DNA of 64,000 nt from Algoriphagus lacus (GTDB taxonomy: Bacteria > Bacteroidota > Bacteroidia > Cytophagales > Cyclobacteriaceae): contig NZ_QXML01000009.1 in NCBI RefSeq assembly GCF_003583985.1, forward strand, positions 73,315 through 137,314, in the 5' to 3' direction. The notes below the pieces were generated by a model. That model did no database searches, was not told the origin of the DNA, and saw only the letters and a program-made list of their open reading frames with translations. Every line of letters starts with the position of its first letter. The first letter of the stretch is position 1. Below are positions 45,071 to 54,426 of this stretch, in pieces. A program made the position numbers and the translations under genes.

Positions 45071-45273
45071 ACCTGTAAAAAATAAGTGATGCCATTGGTT
45101 GGTGTCCTTTGAATTTCACCCTTCCTATACTGGATTTACAGATCCGATATCCTGAATCTCAATAGGATTTTGTCTTTCCAAAGAAGAAGGGTGAAGTTAT
45201 CCTCCTCCTTTCAACTGTAGTTATTCTTATCAAGTAAATCCAATTCAACTGTTAACCCTGGTAAAAAGTGAAA

Positions 45274-45627
45274 ATGAAAGAGAATTTATTGTCAGAAATC
45301 AAAGGTTCCGAAAATGCTCCGGTGATCATTTTATTCGGAGGAAACCCATTCCGAAGGGATGAGGTGGTAAGATTACTTGCTTCATTGGGAGACATCAGTG
45401 TCTATGGAACATTGGGGGAAGAAGAAGGAATGGCAAAAATTGAAGCACTCGGACGCAAGGTAGATTTGATTCTGATCGGTGGGAGGTATTCTGAAGCTCA
45501 ACGCGATCGAATAAAGAAGTGGGTGAAAGAGAACCTTCATGGCGTGGAAGTAACACAACCCGGCTTTGATTATCCTTATTCCAACGCAGCCATTTATGCT
45601 GATGTAAAGGTCAAGTTGAACTTGTAA
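45274..45627 (+). CDS. Hypothetical small alpha/beta protein
   Basis: 117 residues alternating strands and helices: APVIILFGGNPFRRDEVVRLL, DISVYGTLGEEEGMAKI, KVDLILIGGRYSEAQRDRIKKW. This looks like a small Rossmann- or receiver-like fold, but no phospho-acceptor or nucleotide loop is evident. ATG 45274 is preferred over the in-frame GTG at 45268. Function unknown; it may belong to the MarR-controlled set. Confidence 0.6.
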   Translation: MKENLLSEIKGSENAPVIILFGGNPFRRDEVVRLLASLGDISVYGTLGEEEGMAKIEALGRKVDLILIGGRYSEAQRDRIKKWVKENLHGVEVTQPGFDYPYSNAAIYADVKVKLNL

Positions 45628-45821
45628 CCGATTCATTTTTTAGGAATTCACAAACTGCGAGGGGTTAAAATACCGGTTTTTTACTTTGAGGTCCTTGGAT
45701 TTTGGGCCAAGGGAACTGGACGGTTGTGATAGTGCAGTACAAGGAGGCTGTGTTCTCCGGTCAATAGGACCGAATAACTAACGCCTTGTTAAAGAAAATT
45801 AATTCCAACACTAGATTAGAC

Positions 45822-46502
45822 ATGAAAACAAATTTAATCAGACGGCAAGATCGTCAAATCTCCACCAAAGACTGGAGAATCGCCTGGCATGAATACTTTC
45901 CAGGAAGAACTCGGTTTGGACAATTGACAGGGTTCAATTTTGATGTAGTTTCCCCGGGACAAGGCTTTCCAATGCATTCACATCGGGATATGGAAATCAT
46001 TACTATTCCTACAGAAGGTGAACAATTTCATAAAGACAGTTTGGGAAATTCACAAATTATTGGACTTGGAATGATTCAGCTGATGAGTGCGGGTAGCGGC
46101 ATTTATCATTCTGAAATGAATGCATCCGATCTTTTTCCATTCAAAAGTTATCAGATTTGGATTTACCCCAATGAGAAAAATCTCAGTCCCAGCTATCAGC
46201 AAAAACAGTATGATCCATTGCGTACGGGAATTCAGCTTTTGGTTTCTCCAAATGCAGAGGCGGATAGCCTTAGAATTCATCAGTCTGCATGGTTATACTA
46301 TGCCAACTTTAGTCAAAATTCTCCTGTTACTTTTACACCAAGGACTGATACTCAATCAGTTTATATTCAGGTAATAAAAGGAAATATTTCAGTCAATGGA
46401 ATAGAAAAAATCCAAACTGAGGACTCCATTGAAATTGAGCCGGACCAACCTTTTCAAATCTATTTTGCGGAAGACTCACAACTGATCCTCATTGAATCTT
46501 AA
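45822..46502 (+). CDS. Pirin family protein
   Basis: Bicupin with the pirin metal site: FPMHSHRDMEIITI (two His) and SAGSGIYHSEMNAS (His and Glu). The bacterial homolog YhhW has quercetin dioxygenase activity; others are redox-sensitive regulators. The ATG at 45822 is preferred, with an alternative TTG at 45786. The SRPBCC gene starts 14 bases after the stop, so they are cotranscribed. Confidence 0.88.
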   Translation: MKTNLIRRQDRQISTKDWRIAWHEYFPGRTRFGQLTGFNFDVVSPGQGFPMHSHRDMEIITIPTEGEQFHKDSLGNSQIIGLGMIQLMSAGSGIYHSEMNASDLFPFKSYQIWIYPNEKNLSPSYQQKQYDPLRTGIQLLVSPNAEADSLRIHQSAWLYYANFSQNSPVTFTPRTDTQSVYIQVIKGNISVNGIEKIQTEDSIEIEPDQPFQIYFAEDSQLILIES

Positions 46503-46516
46503 CCTTTTTTTCAGGA

Positions 46517-47017
46517 ATGACACTACTTTATGTTTTATTGGGCTTGGCCTTGATCATCCTAGCACTTAGTTTCACCAGTTTTGAAATCAATGAAAAAGTT
46601 GAAATAGTAGCACCAATTGAAAAGGTTTGGTCAACAATTATAGATTTCGAATCCTATTCCAAATGGAATAGTCAGCTTGAATATCTGGGAGGCCAGGTAA
46701 AACCAAACGGAATCCTACACTTGAGACTTGCAGCTGAAGGAACAAAGCCCTATGAATTTAAACCCTTGGTCAGCCAGTGGGAAGAACACAAAAGATTTGC
46801 TTGGTTGGCTAAAACTGGTTTGCCTCGGATTTTTGATGGAGAACATTTTTTTGAGCTGGAGCCAATAGATGAAAATACCACCTTGGTTACCAACAGGGAG
46901 GAGTATCGTGGTGTTTTATCTTTAATCATGAAAAATCAACCCATGATGAAGGCAGCTCCAAAAGGATTCATAAAAATGAATAGGGAGCTGAAATCCCATT
47001 TGGAGCAACTATCATAG
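46517..47017 (+). CDS. SRPBCC (polyketide cyclase/START-like) protein, membrane-anchored
   Basis: One N-terminal membrane helix (residues 2-20) and an SRPBCC domain: VEIVAPIEKVWSTIIDFESY, WNSQLEYLGG, HFFELEPIDENTTLVTNREEY. The domain forms a hydrophobic pocket. The ligand is unknown. Second gene of the pirin operon. Confidence 0.82.
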   Translation: MTLLYVLLGLALIILALSFTSFEINEKVEIVAPIEKVWSTIIDFESYSKWNSQLEYLGGQVKPNGILHLRLAAEGTKPYEFKPLVSQWEEHKRFAWLAKTGLPRIFDGEHFFELEPIDENTTLVTNREEYRGVLSLIMKNQPMMKAAPKGFIKMNRELKSHLEQLS

Positions 47018-47507
47018 GTATTACTGGTGTATGTCTTTGCCAATGTTGCTCAAAGGGAAAGGATGAGATGGTGTTTAATACCAATGGAAATAAGAGGAAC
47101 GACAGGTATTGGGTTTCAACTAAATATAAGTTTGATATAAGTTTGAAAAATCTCTTCAAGAAAATTTCCCAATTCAGGTTGAAGAACTTGCTGAAAGCAT
47201 CACCTGTTTAGGATCGATTACCTGAATGCACCCATCCATTTCCCTGATAAATTTACCCTTTCCTTTTCCGGCTTCCTTCCATAGAATCCCCTGCTAGGCC
47301 CGTTTATTATATTGATGTGGAAAGGAAGTATAAGAGTCTGGGTTTGAAAATCCCCCAAAAAATCCCCCAAAAACTGGCGTCACAAATTGATCAGATTCAT
47401 TTTTCTGAAAGCACTCTTATGTTTCTTTGTGACACAGAACTGGGATATGACAGTCAGGAGATTTGAGGTTAAGTACATTCAGCCGGTTTTTTTAACTGAT
47501 TTTCCCT
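47018..47507. other. Intergenic region with a tandem C5 box pair
   Basis: 490 bases. Holds the AATCCCCC pair at 47349-47368. No gene-like sequence. Confidence 0.5.
47349..47368. promoter_or_regulatory. Tandem AATCCCCC boxes with 12-bp period
   Basis: AATCCCCC at 47349 and 47361, the same pair and period as at 6365. It lies 139 bases before the cytochrome b-like gene. Confidence 0.38.
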
Positions 47508-48125
47508 ATGAAATTTAGAAAAGTCCACTTCCTATCAGGATTGATTATTTCCGTTTTTATCGGAATGCATCTAATCAATCATGGATCTGCAGTACTGGGT
47601 GAGGAAAAGCATATTGAGGTAATGAACTCTTTCCGAAAAATCTACCGAAATGTATTTTTGGAAACCATTCTTATTTCTGCTGTAGTAGTTCAGATTTTTT
47701 CGGGACTTAGCCTTTTTAGATCAAGGAAAAATCAGGTGAGAAGTTTTTTTGAAAACTTACCTTATTGGTCTGGTTTATACCTGGCTTTTTTTCTGTTAAT
47801 TCATTTAAGCGCAGTTTTTTTTGGCAGGTTGGTTTTGGATTTGGATACCAACTTTTATTTCGGTGCGGCGGGATTGAATACTTTTCCCTATAATCTGTTC
47901 TTTATCCCTTACTATAGTCTGGCAATAGTCAGCTTCTTCGGGCATATTTCAGCTATTCACTTTCGTAAAATGAATGGAAATCTTCTGTTCATGAGTCCCA
48001 AAAACCAGGCAGTGGCGATTCTGATTTTTGGTTTCATTGTCACATTCTTTTTGATTTTCAACCTTACCAATGGGTTCCAGGGAGTTGAGATTCCAGATGA
48101 ATACGGAGTGTTGACAGGGAATTGA
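47508..48125 (+). CDS. Cytochrome b-like (SdhC/FrdC-type) membrane protein
   Basis: Five membrane segments with His residues at heme-ligand-like positions: GMHLINH in helix 1, LIHLSAVFFGR in helix 3 and FGHISAIHF in helix 4. The pattern is like the diheme cytochrome b subunit of succinate:quinone reductases, but no flavoprotein or iron-sulfur gene is adjacent. Heme binding is inference. Confidence 0.55.
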   Translation: MKFRKVHFLSGLIISVFIGMHLINHGSAVLGEEKHIEVMNSFRKIYRNVFLETILISAVVVQIFSGLSLFRSRKNQVRSFFENLPYWSGLYLAFFLLIHLSAVFFGRLVLDLDTNFYFGAAGLNTFPYNLFFIPYYSLAIVSFFGHISAIHFRKMNGNLLFMSPKNQAVAILIFGFIVTFFLIFNLTNGFQGVEIPDEYGVLTGN

Positions 48126-48493
48126 TTGGATTAATTGTAATTTTTTGAATTTGCCAACTGGAATTCTATAAAAATAACTTTCTGAATTATTGATTTTTTG
48201 ACGGAACCCATTTCCGCAATCAAGCAACTTTTCTCATGAATAATCAGGCTTATATGTAATGAAAAGTGGGGCGACCGATTTTTAGAAAGAAAGTAAGATT
48301 TATTCAACCTGTTGCTTTTATCTACTCCCTGCTCCAGCCAAGTTAGCGGGGAATGGTCACACGGGACAAGAGACTACGGCATAAAGCCAGCTCACTTCCC
48401 CCGCTTTTTTATTCCGTTTCCTCTTGCCCTTAGTGCCCCTTTTCCGCTGGGGATTGCTGTATCAGTTCACATCAACTTAAACCGTTCAAAAAG
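48126..48493. other. Intergenic region with a structured element before the ardC-like gene
   Basis: 368 bases, markedly more GC-rich from 48320 on than the flanking DNA. Holds the hairpin at 48345-48410. Confidence 0.5.
48345..48410. other. Hairpin element with ACGGCATAAAG core
   Basis: Arms AGCGGGGAA (48345-48353) and TTCCCCCGCT (48396-48405, one bulge) enclose a 42-base loop with CTACGGCATAAAGCC, and are followed by TTTTTT. It looks like a terminator or a structured leader 84 bases before the ardC-like start. Confidence 0.5.
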
Positions 48494-49465
48494 ATGAAAA
48501 CAACAGCAAAAAACTCCCGGAAAACCGTAAAGGTGAAGGTTTCCAATTCCAGAAAAGGAGAGGTGGAAACAAAACATTCTCCGACGGATGTCTACGAGAA
48601 TTTTACCAGATTGATCCTGGACAAATTGGAGCAGGGAATTGTACCCTGGTATCAACCTTGGAATACCAAAGGTCTGCCTTCCAACTACCTTACCAAGAAG
48701 CCTTACCGAGGAATCAACTTTTGGCTTTTGATATCGCTTAACCATGAAATGCCCTATTACCTGACGTTTCAGCAGGCCAAAGAGCTGGGAGGGATGGTAA
48801 AAAAGGGTTCCAGAGCGATTCCAATCTGTTATTGGAATTATGTCTTCAAACACAAGGAAACCGGTAGGACGATTCCTGAAGGATTGCTTGCGGATTATCC
48901 GATTGAAAGCCTGACCAAAGTCTGCTTTCTGAAAGAATATAAGGTATTTCCCATTGAACAGATTGAAGGAATTGACTGGGTGCTTCCTGAACAGGCGGAA
49001 GACAGAAGTTTGCCTGTTTTGGATCGCTGCGAATCGGTTTACTCAGAAATGTATGAACCGCCTCGATTCATCCATGACAAAGAGGAGGCCTTTTACCATC
49101 CCAAATTGGACCTGATCAATCTTCCTCCCAAACCAAGGTTCAAATCTGTGGAAGATTACTATGCGGTACTCTATCATGAATTGGTTCACTCGACAGGCCA
49201 TCACAGCAGACTGAACCGACCGGGTGTGGAGGAAATTGACTATTTCGGATCTGAGAACTACAGCAACGAGGAGCTCATTGCCGAAATGGGTGCCGGGTAC
49301 TTATGCGGCTTTACCGGAATTCAAAACAAGCGTCTGGTAGATAACCAGGCGTCTTACATCCAAAACTGGATAGCAAGGCTGAAAAACGACAAGCAACTGC
49401 TTATCGATGCGGCATCCAAGGCGCAAAAGGCAGTGGACTACATCCTCAATGTTTGTCCATTTTAG
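48494..49465 (+). CDS. ArdC-like antirestriction/ssDNA-binding protein with zincin metallopeptidase domain
   Basis: 323 residues. The N-terminal domain (about 30-140; DVYENFTRLILDKLEQGIVP, then NYLTKKPYRGINFWLL) is the ArdC ssDNA-binding domain. The C-terminal zincin domain has HELVHSTGH (about residue 228) and a downstream Glu in EELIAEMGAGYL. Such proteins protect incoming single-stranded DNA during conjugation and are common on Bacteroidota conjugative elements. No relaxase, integrase or Tra gene is seen nearby, so this is a stranded copy. Confidence 0.9.
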   Translation: MKTTAKNSRKTVKVKVSNSRKGEVETKHSPTDVYENFTRLILDKLEQGIVPWYQPWNTKGLPSNYLTKKPYRGINFWLLISLNHEMPYYLTFQQAKELGGMVKKGSRAIPICYWNYVFKHKETGRTIPEGLLADYPIESLTKVCFLKEYKVFPIEQIEGIDWVLPEQAEDRSLPVLDRCESVYSEMYEPPRFIHDKEEAFYHPKLDLINLPPKPRFKSVEDYYAVLYHELVHSTGHHSRLNRPGVEEIDYFGSENYSNEELIAEMGAGYLCGFTGIQNKRLVDNQASYIQNWIARLKNDKQLLIDAASKAQKAVDYILNVCPF

Positions 49466-49466
49466 G

Positions 49467-49490
49467 AAAAGGGGGAAGCCCCTTTTTTGG
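49467..49490 (+). terminator. Terminator of the ardC-like gene
   Basis: AAAAGGGG (49467-49474), loop GAAG, CCCCTTTTTT; the stop codon is just upstream. Confidence 0.85.
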
Positions 49491-49500
49491 TCGTCCCTTA

Positions 49501-49779
49501 TTAAGGACACCCCGGGAGGTTATACACTAAAGAAAAGTCCTTTGATTCCGAGGCTAAAGCCAAATACCCCTCGCCTTTTCCACTCACCAAAAAATCATAA
49601 GTCTTTCCTTCAAGAGTAATAAAAAACTCCATTTCTCCTGACTTTATGAAGTCATTGGCTTTTTCAAGGGTTAGGCTCCAGGTTTCACCCAGGGGATTTT
49701 TGCCTCCTATATGACTTAACTTGAGGCCTTCAGGAGATTTGACCGTTTTTATACACAGGATTTGAAATCGATGTGACAT
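49501..49779 (-). CDS. DUF3892 family protein
   Basis: 92 residues: RFQILCIKTVKSPEGLKLSH, IGGKNPLGETWSLTLEKAND, SGEMEFFITLEGKTYDF, then YLALASESKDFSLVYNLPGC. This matches the DUF3892 pattern (I.C...., GG....W.lt...a, YL.t, LP.C). Function unknown; the family often lies in mobile or accessory regions. It is convergent with the ardC-like gene. Confidence 0.78.
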   Translation of the reverse strand: MSHRFQILCIKTVKSPEGLKLSHIGGKNPLGETWSLTLEKANDFIKSGEMEFFITLEGKTYDFLVSGKGEGYLALASESKDFSLVYNLPGCP

Positions 49780-50079
49780 TTAATTTAAATCTATTTGCTG
49801 GTCCAAGTCTCGATACACTACCACAAGGATAGAAATTTTAAAATTTGATCGATTTTTTTCTTAGTTTTTTTTCAAAAAGGAAATAAACCTCATTCTTTGG
49901 GATGGGAAAATGAATTTATTCCTACTCCTGCCATGAACTGGAAGAGTTAGGAGAATTACCAGGGTTAAATTTGGTTCTATCTTTGAACACTATGATCCTA
50001 CCATATTTAGAGTGATACTAGGTTCATCGGAAATTTCGAAAAGTATTTTCGCTTTCCCCACCAAATCCACAAATACAAA
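49780..50079. other. Intergenic region
   Basis: 300 bases, AT-rich, no recognisable element. Confidence 0.45.
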
Positions 50080-50355
50080 ATGGAAAAAACGAACTGGAAT
50101 AATGCAATAGACAAGGCTTTGGAGGTCTTGAGAATGTCCGATAAAGGTTATGTAATGCTGGATATGTATAATAACCTGATCACTCCTGAAGAGGCAGCTT
50201 TTAATAAGGTCAGTGTTGTACCTTATAACGCTTTGAAATTTATTGAAAACCAGTTTAGAGTTTTAGGTTTGGATATCGCCGATAAAACCGTTCGAATCAA
50301 GTTAATTGCCCTACTCGAAGAATTTGATCGGATTTCCAAAGAGAAGTTAGCCTAG
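50080..50355 (+). CDS. Hypothetical small helical protein
   Basis: 91 residues, soluble and mostly helical with acidic and basic patches (NNAIDKALEVLRMSDKGYVM, FIENQFRVLGLDIADKTV). The codon pattern and isolated position support a real gene, but I do not recognise a family. Confidence 0.5.
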   Translation: MEKTNWNNAIDKALEVLRMSDKGYVMLDMYNNLITPEEAAFNKVSVVPYNALKFIENQFRVLGLDIADKTVRIKLIALLEEFDRISKEKLA

Positions 50356-50918
50356 GATAAAGGTGTTTTTTGGTGGTTAGTGGCTTTTACTCTGATTCCA
50401 TTTCGTCTCTTGGATGTCGAATAGAAATGGGTTTTTAACTAGGAAAAGATGCTGACAGGTTGGCTTGTAAATGGCTAGTAATAAATTACTTAATTAATTC
50501 GCCTGTCAATTTACAGCTCAGAACTGCTCTAATTTTCATTTTTAGGATTTAATAAATTTGCACATCCTCAAAATTTTTTCAAATCAATTAAGTACCTATT
50601 TATTAGAATTTAGGTGCGGATTATAGAAGACAAAGTTCAGTTTCAGGCTGAATGTTGCAATCACGTTTAACTTCAAAGGAAGTGGGACAAAGATTAAAAA
50701 AGGCTGTAGGTCATTCTGTTTTTCAACGGGAAATAATTTAAATACTATGGCCCAAGAAATAGTAGAATTTTAGGAGCTAAGTTTTGCAATATGGGCGGGG
50801 TTTACTCATAAATAGCTGAATATCATTGATTTTATAAGATTCTTGTTCTGAGTTTTTCTGTTATGAAAATAAAAAGCCAATTTTTTTGCAACCGAAGAAA
50901 ACGAAGCTGGTCTAATGG
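50356..50918. other. Intergenic region before the second ECF sigma operon
   Basis: 563 bases, AT-rich with stops in all frames. Presumably contains the sigma operon promoter; no repeat seen. Confidence 0.45.
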
Positions 50919-50924
50919 GTGAAT

Positions 50925-51500
50925 ATGAATAATGAAAGCGATCATCTTTCAGATAAGTTTATTGTAGCCAATGTTCTGAATGGTAAGATTCAGGACTTTG
51001 CTCTCATCGTAAAAGGCACTGAGAAATTGGTTACTCAAATTGTTAAGAAGATGGTTTTTGATGAAGATGACCAAAAAGATTTGCTTCAGGATATTTATCT
51101 GAAAGCCTACCAGAATTTGGCTTCTTTTCAATTTAAATCTAAACTATCAACATGGGTTGGCAACATCGCCTACAATACGACCATTAATCATCTTCAAAAA
51201 AAGAAGATTCCAATCTATGACCTGGAAACCGCAAGTGGGAATGCCTCAAAAGAAACCGAGAACCCTGAAGTTGAAGCTATCCAAACGGAAGCTGTGGATA
51301 TTCTTACCGTAGAGATTGCTAATCTTCCTCCACTATACCAGACTTTAATCACTCTATACCACCTAGAAGAATTAACCAATAAGGAGATTGCTCAAATTAC
51401 CAATTTGCCAGAAGGAACAATAAAAAGTTACCTTTTCAGGGCAAGGCAAATCCTTAAAGAAAAGATTAATCAACATTACAAGAGGAACGATGAAAAATAG
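50925..51500 (+). CDS. ECF-family RNA polymerase sigma factor
   Basis: 191 residues: region 2 (DDQKDLLQDIYLKAYQNL, STWVGNIAYNTTINHL) and region 4 (LPPLYQTLITLYHLEELTNK, LPEGTIKSYLFRARQILK). The linker is acidic and longer than usual. ATG 50925 is preferred over GTG 50919. Its stop overlaps the start of the anti-sigma gene by 11 bases. Confidence 0.9.
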   Translation: MNNESDHLSDKFIVANVLNGKIQDFALIVKGTEKLVTQIVKKMVFDEDDQKDLLQDIYLKAYQNLASFQFKSKLSTWVGNIAYNTTINHLQKKKIPIYDLETASGNASKETENPEVEAIQTEAVDILTVEIANLPPLYQTLITLYHLEELTNKEIAQITNLPEGTIKSYLFRARQILKEKINQHYKRNDEK

Positions 51501-51963
51501 CAGCCATTTAAGTGATGAAGCGCTTCAATCCTATCTTTTAAAAGAGATTCAGGATGATTCCTTAATTGTTGAGCATTTGGAGGCTTGCTCCAAGTGCCAG
51601 AAAAGACTTGAAGAGTATCAGGTAGTTATAAAAAATGTACAGAAGATTGAGCCTGAGGGTTTCACCTTTGATGTATCTGCTTTAGTAATGAATACAGTAA
51701 CGGTTTATGAGAAAAGGAAAAGTAGAAGACAAGAATTTGCATTTTGGGGGGTATTGATTCTACTCGTTCTAGGTATTTCTTTCTTTTCCTTACCTTTTTT
51801 ACCCGCTGTTTTTAAACTGTTCTTTTCGGGATCTGGATTGATAACACTATTGGCAATAGGGGTAGGTCTTGGAGTGTTCTTGTTCTTATTAACTGATATT
51901 ATCCGTCAGAATCAGGTTAAAGAAGGAAAAATTTTTAAAAATAATTTGCAACCGATGAGTTAA
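51490..51963 (+). CDS. Zinc-finger anti-sigma factor, membrane-bound
   Basis: The N-terminus carries a ZAS-type HxxxCxxC motif (EHLEACSKCQKRLEEY, near residue 30). Two membrane helices follow (about 80-98 and 112-138). The cytoplasmic part would bind the sigma factor encoded just upstream, with which it overlaps. Confidence 0.82.
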   Translation: MKNSSHLSDEALQSYLLKEIQDDSLIVEHLEACSKCQKRLEEYQVVIKNVQKIEPEGFTFDVSALVMNTVTVYEKRKSRRQEFAFWGVLILLVLGISFFSLPFLPAVFKLFFSGSGLITLLAIGVGLGVFLFLLTDIIRQNQVKEGKIFKNNLQPMS

Positions 51964-52003
51964 ATCTCGGTCTACTGATTTGTAAATCAAAATCAATTGG
52001 AAA

Positions 52004-52444
52004 ATGAAAAAACTAGTAATTAGTATAATGATGAATTTGGCTTCTTTCCAAGCTTTTGCTCAAGACAAACAAATTGAAGGGACAGGAACGGAATTTATAC
52101 AGCCTTTAGATCAAGATCTTCCAAGTGAGGTGTTACTTCCAATTTTATTTATTTTATTCCTGGTATTTGTGATTATCAATTTGATAAAATATTTCTTGGA
52201 ATATCGCATAAAAAATAAACTGATTGATAGGGGGATGGCTGAGCAGTTATCAGCCTACTTATTGGATAAGAATGTCCAGGAAAAGCAAGATGAAGTAGTG
52301 AAATTGGCTATTATATTTTTTGGTGTTGGTTTAGGGCTATTGTTGACCTATTTGACTTCTCCAATTAATTTACATTCCTTGGCAATCATCGCTTTTTGTC
52401 TCGGCTTGAGTTATCTGGCTTATTTCTTCTATCTGAGGAAATAA
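52004..52444 (+). CDS. Membrane protein of unknown function in the ECF operon
   Basis: Signal peptide or first helix (residues 1-19), membrane helices at about 45-64, 103-119 and 126-143, and a cytoplasmic loop with LIDRGMAEQLSAYLLDKNVQ. It resembles the DUF6249-type membrane proteins commonly found after ECF/anti-sigma pairs. It starts 41 bases after the anti-sigma gene. Confidence 0.65.
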   Translation: MKKLVISIMMNLASFQAFAQDKQIEGTGTEFIQPLDQDLPSEVLLPILFILFLVFVIINLIKYFLEYRIKNKLIDRGMAEQLSAYLLDKNVQEKQDEVVKLAIIFFGVGLGLLLTYLTSPINLHSLAIIAFCLGLSYLAYFFYLRK

Positions 52445-52743
52445 AATTGGGGATAGAGGTTGGTTGTTTAAAAATCGTCTTGCAAGAATCAGCCATTTCG
52501 CTCTATATATGTCCCAATTTTTATTCTATGATTGCTTATTATTCTTTCGATTATGGCTACTAACCTAGGCCCGAGTTTTTTCCCCTTTTTCTTATACCTG
52601 TCCCAAAGAGAACTATAGGTATATAAGTTTTATCCCGTCCTTTCTAATGTAAAGTTAAAGACTTCAACTTGTGAAGGGAGTAAAGTATTGCCCATATAAA
52701 ACCTGTAAATAGTTAAAAAAAATAATAATTAAAACTTAAATCA

Positions 52744-54426
52744 ATGAAATATTTATTCTCCATTATAGCGCTTTTAGTCGCTCACCTAACATACGGACAA
52801 GTGAGACAAAGTTCTGCCGCCGAGGTTTCAGAATTTGGTACTTCACAAGCAAAGAGCATTGAAGCAGAACTCGATGCCATTTTCAAAAAAGCGTATCCCA
52901 GTAATTCACCCGGGGCAACTGTGTTGGTTTCAAAGGATGATCAGATTATTTACAGAAAAGCTTTTGGAATGGCGAATCTTGAATTGAATGTCCCCATGAA
53001 ACCTGATAATGTACTTAAGCTGGCCTCAATTACCAAGCAGTTTACCAGTGTGGCTATTCTGATTTTGATGGAGCAAGGTAAACTAAGCTTGGATGATCCT
53101 CTGTCAAAGTACATCTCAGATTTCCCCCGAGGGAGTGAAATAACCATTCATCATTTACTCAACCATACTTCCGGGATTAAAGATTACACCAGAATACCTG
53201 AGTTGAGAGACAAAACTCGATTGGATATTTCCCCTGAAGATCTAATCAGTAATTTTAAGGACTTACCTTTGGAATTTAATCCTAACGAAAAATATGATTA
53301 TAATAATTCAGGGTATGTTTTATTGGGATATATCATTGAGAAAATTTCCGGTTTAAGTTATGGTGATTTTATAAATGAAAATATTTTTAAGAAGATAGGC
53401 ATGAATAATTCTTCCTATGCTGATAATTACAAAATCATTCCAAATAAAGCTGTGGGGTATGGTCTTTTTGAGGGCAATTTCGAAAATGCTGAATATATGA
53501 GTCCCTCTTTTCCATATGCAGCTGGGTCTTTAATTTCCACCATAGATGATATGTTCTTATGGAATAAAGCCATCCAAGACAACACACTCATTTCTGAGAA
53601 AAGTAAACAGTTGGCTTTTACAAATCATAAATTAAATACTGGTAAACCTTCCAATTATGGGTACGGATGGTTTATTAATGAAATTGCAGGCCTGCCAACA
53701 GTAGAGCACACCGGTGGGATCAACGGTTTTACTACCTCTGGAATTTATGTCCCTGACAGCAAGATCTATTCAATTGTGCTTTCAAATCTTGATGATGGTA
53801 TAGGGGCAGCGAACCACAACCTAAAAGCAGTATCTGCTCTTTTGGGCAAACCAATTGAAAAAAAGGTTGCGTTGAAAATTTCAGAAGAAGAATTGAAGAA
53901 ATGGGAGGGGGCTTATCAATTTGAGGATGTAGTTCGATTTATTTCCTTTGAGGAAGGTGTACTCTTCAGTGCCCGTGAAGGTGGTCGTCCAATGAAACTT
54001 GAACCATTGTCAAATAGTGAGTTCTCATTTGAGAATAGTTTTTCGACCTATAAATTCTCTACCGTAAATGGAAAAAGACAAGTTCTTTTTTCAGACCGAA
54101 TTATAAAGGCAATTGGTATTGAAACCGATATAAAGCCAATATCCAATAAAGACGAAATCAACCTGCCAAAGGAAATCCTTGTGAATTATGTCGGTGTTTA
54201 TGAACTTCAACCGGGTTTTCAAATTGAGATTAAAGTCCAAAATGATCGCCTGATTGCAATGGCTGCTGGGCAACCAGCTGTGGAACTTTTCGCTAAAACT
54301 GAAAATACCTTTTATATCAAAGAAATAGGAGCTCAATTGGTGTTCAACAAGGACTCTGATGGAATAATTAACAGCCTAACCTTTGCCCAGGGTGGAAATA
54401 AAATGGAGGGGAAGAAAATTAAATAG
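52744..54426 (+). CDS. Exported serine hydrolase, class C beta-lactamase-like, with C-terminal beta domains
   Basis: 560 residues. Signal peptide (ending TYGQ), PF00144 domain with SITK (95-98, acylated Ser95), YNN (186-188) and HTGG (322-325), then two repeated C-terminal modules (ELKKWEGAYQFEDVVRFISF near 385 and LVNYVGVYELQPGFQIEI near 480) of the DUF3471/lipocalin-like kind. Probably a periplasmic peptidase or esterase. The 299-base gap upstream makes cotranscription with the sigma operon uncertain. Confidence 0.87.
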   Translation: MKYLFSIIALLVAHLTYGQVRQSSAAEVSEFGTSQAKSIEAELDAIFKKAYPSNSPGATVLVSKDDQIIYRKAFGMANLELNVPMKPDNVLKLASITKQFTSVAILILMEQGKLSLDDPLSKYISDFPRGSEITIHHLLNHTSGIKDYTRIPELRDKTRLDISPEDLISNFKDLPLEFNPNEKYDYNNSGYVLLGYIIEKISGLSYGDFINENIFKKIGMNNSSYADNYKIIPNKAVGYGLFEGNFENAEYMSPSFPYAAGSLISTIDDMFLWNKAIQDNTLISEKSKQLAFTNHKLNTGKPSNYGYGWFINEIAGLPTVEHTGGINGFTTSGIYVPDSKIYSIVLSNLDDGIGAANHNLKAVSALLGKPIEKKVALKISEEELKKWEGAYQFEDVVRFISFEEGVLFSAREGGRPMKLEPLSNSEFSFENSFSTYKFSTVNGKRQVLFSDRIIKAIGIETDIKPISNKDEINLPKEILVNYVGVYELQPGFQIEIKVQNDRLIAMAAGQPAVELFAKTENTFYIKEIGAQLVFNKDSDGIINSLTFAQGGNKMEGKKIK

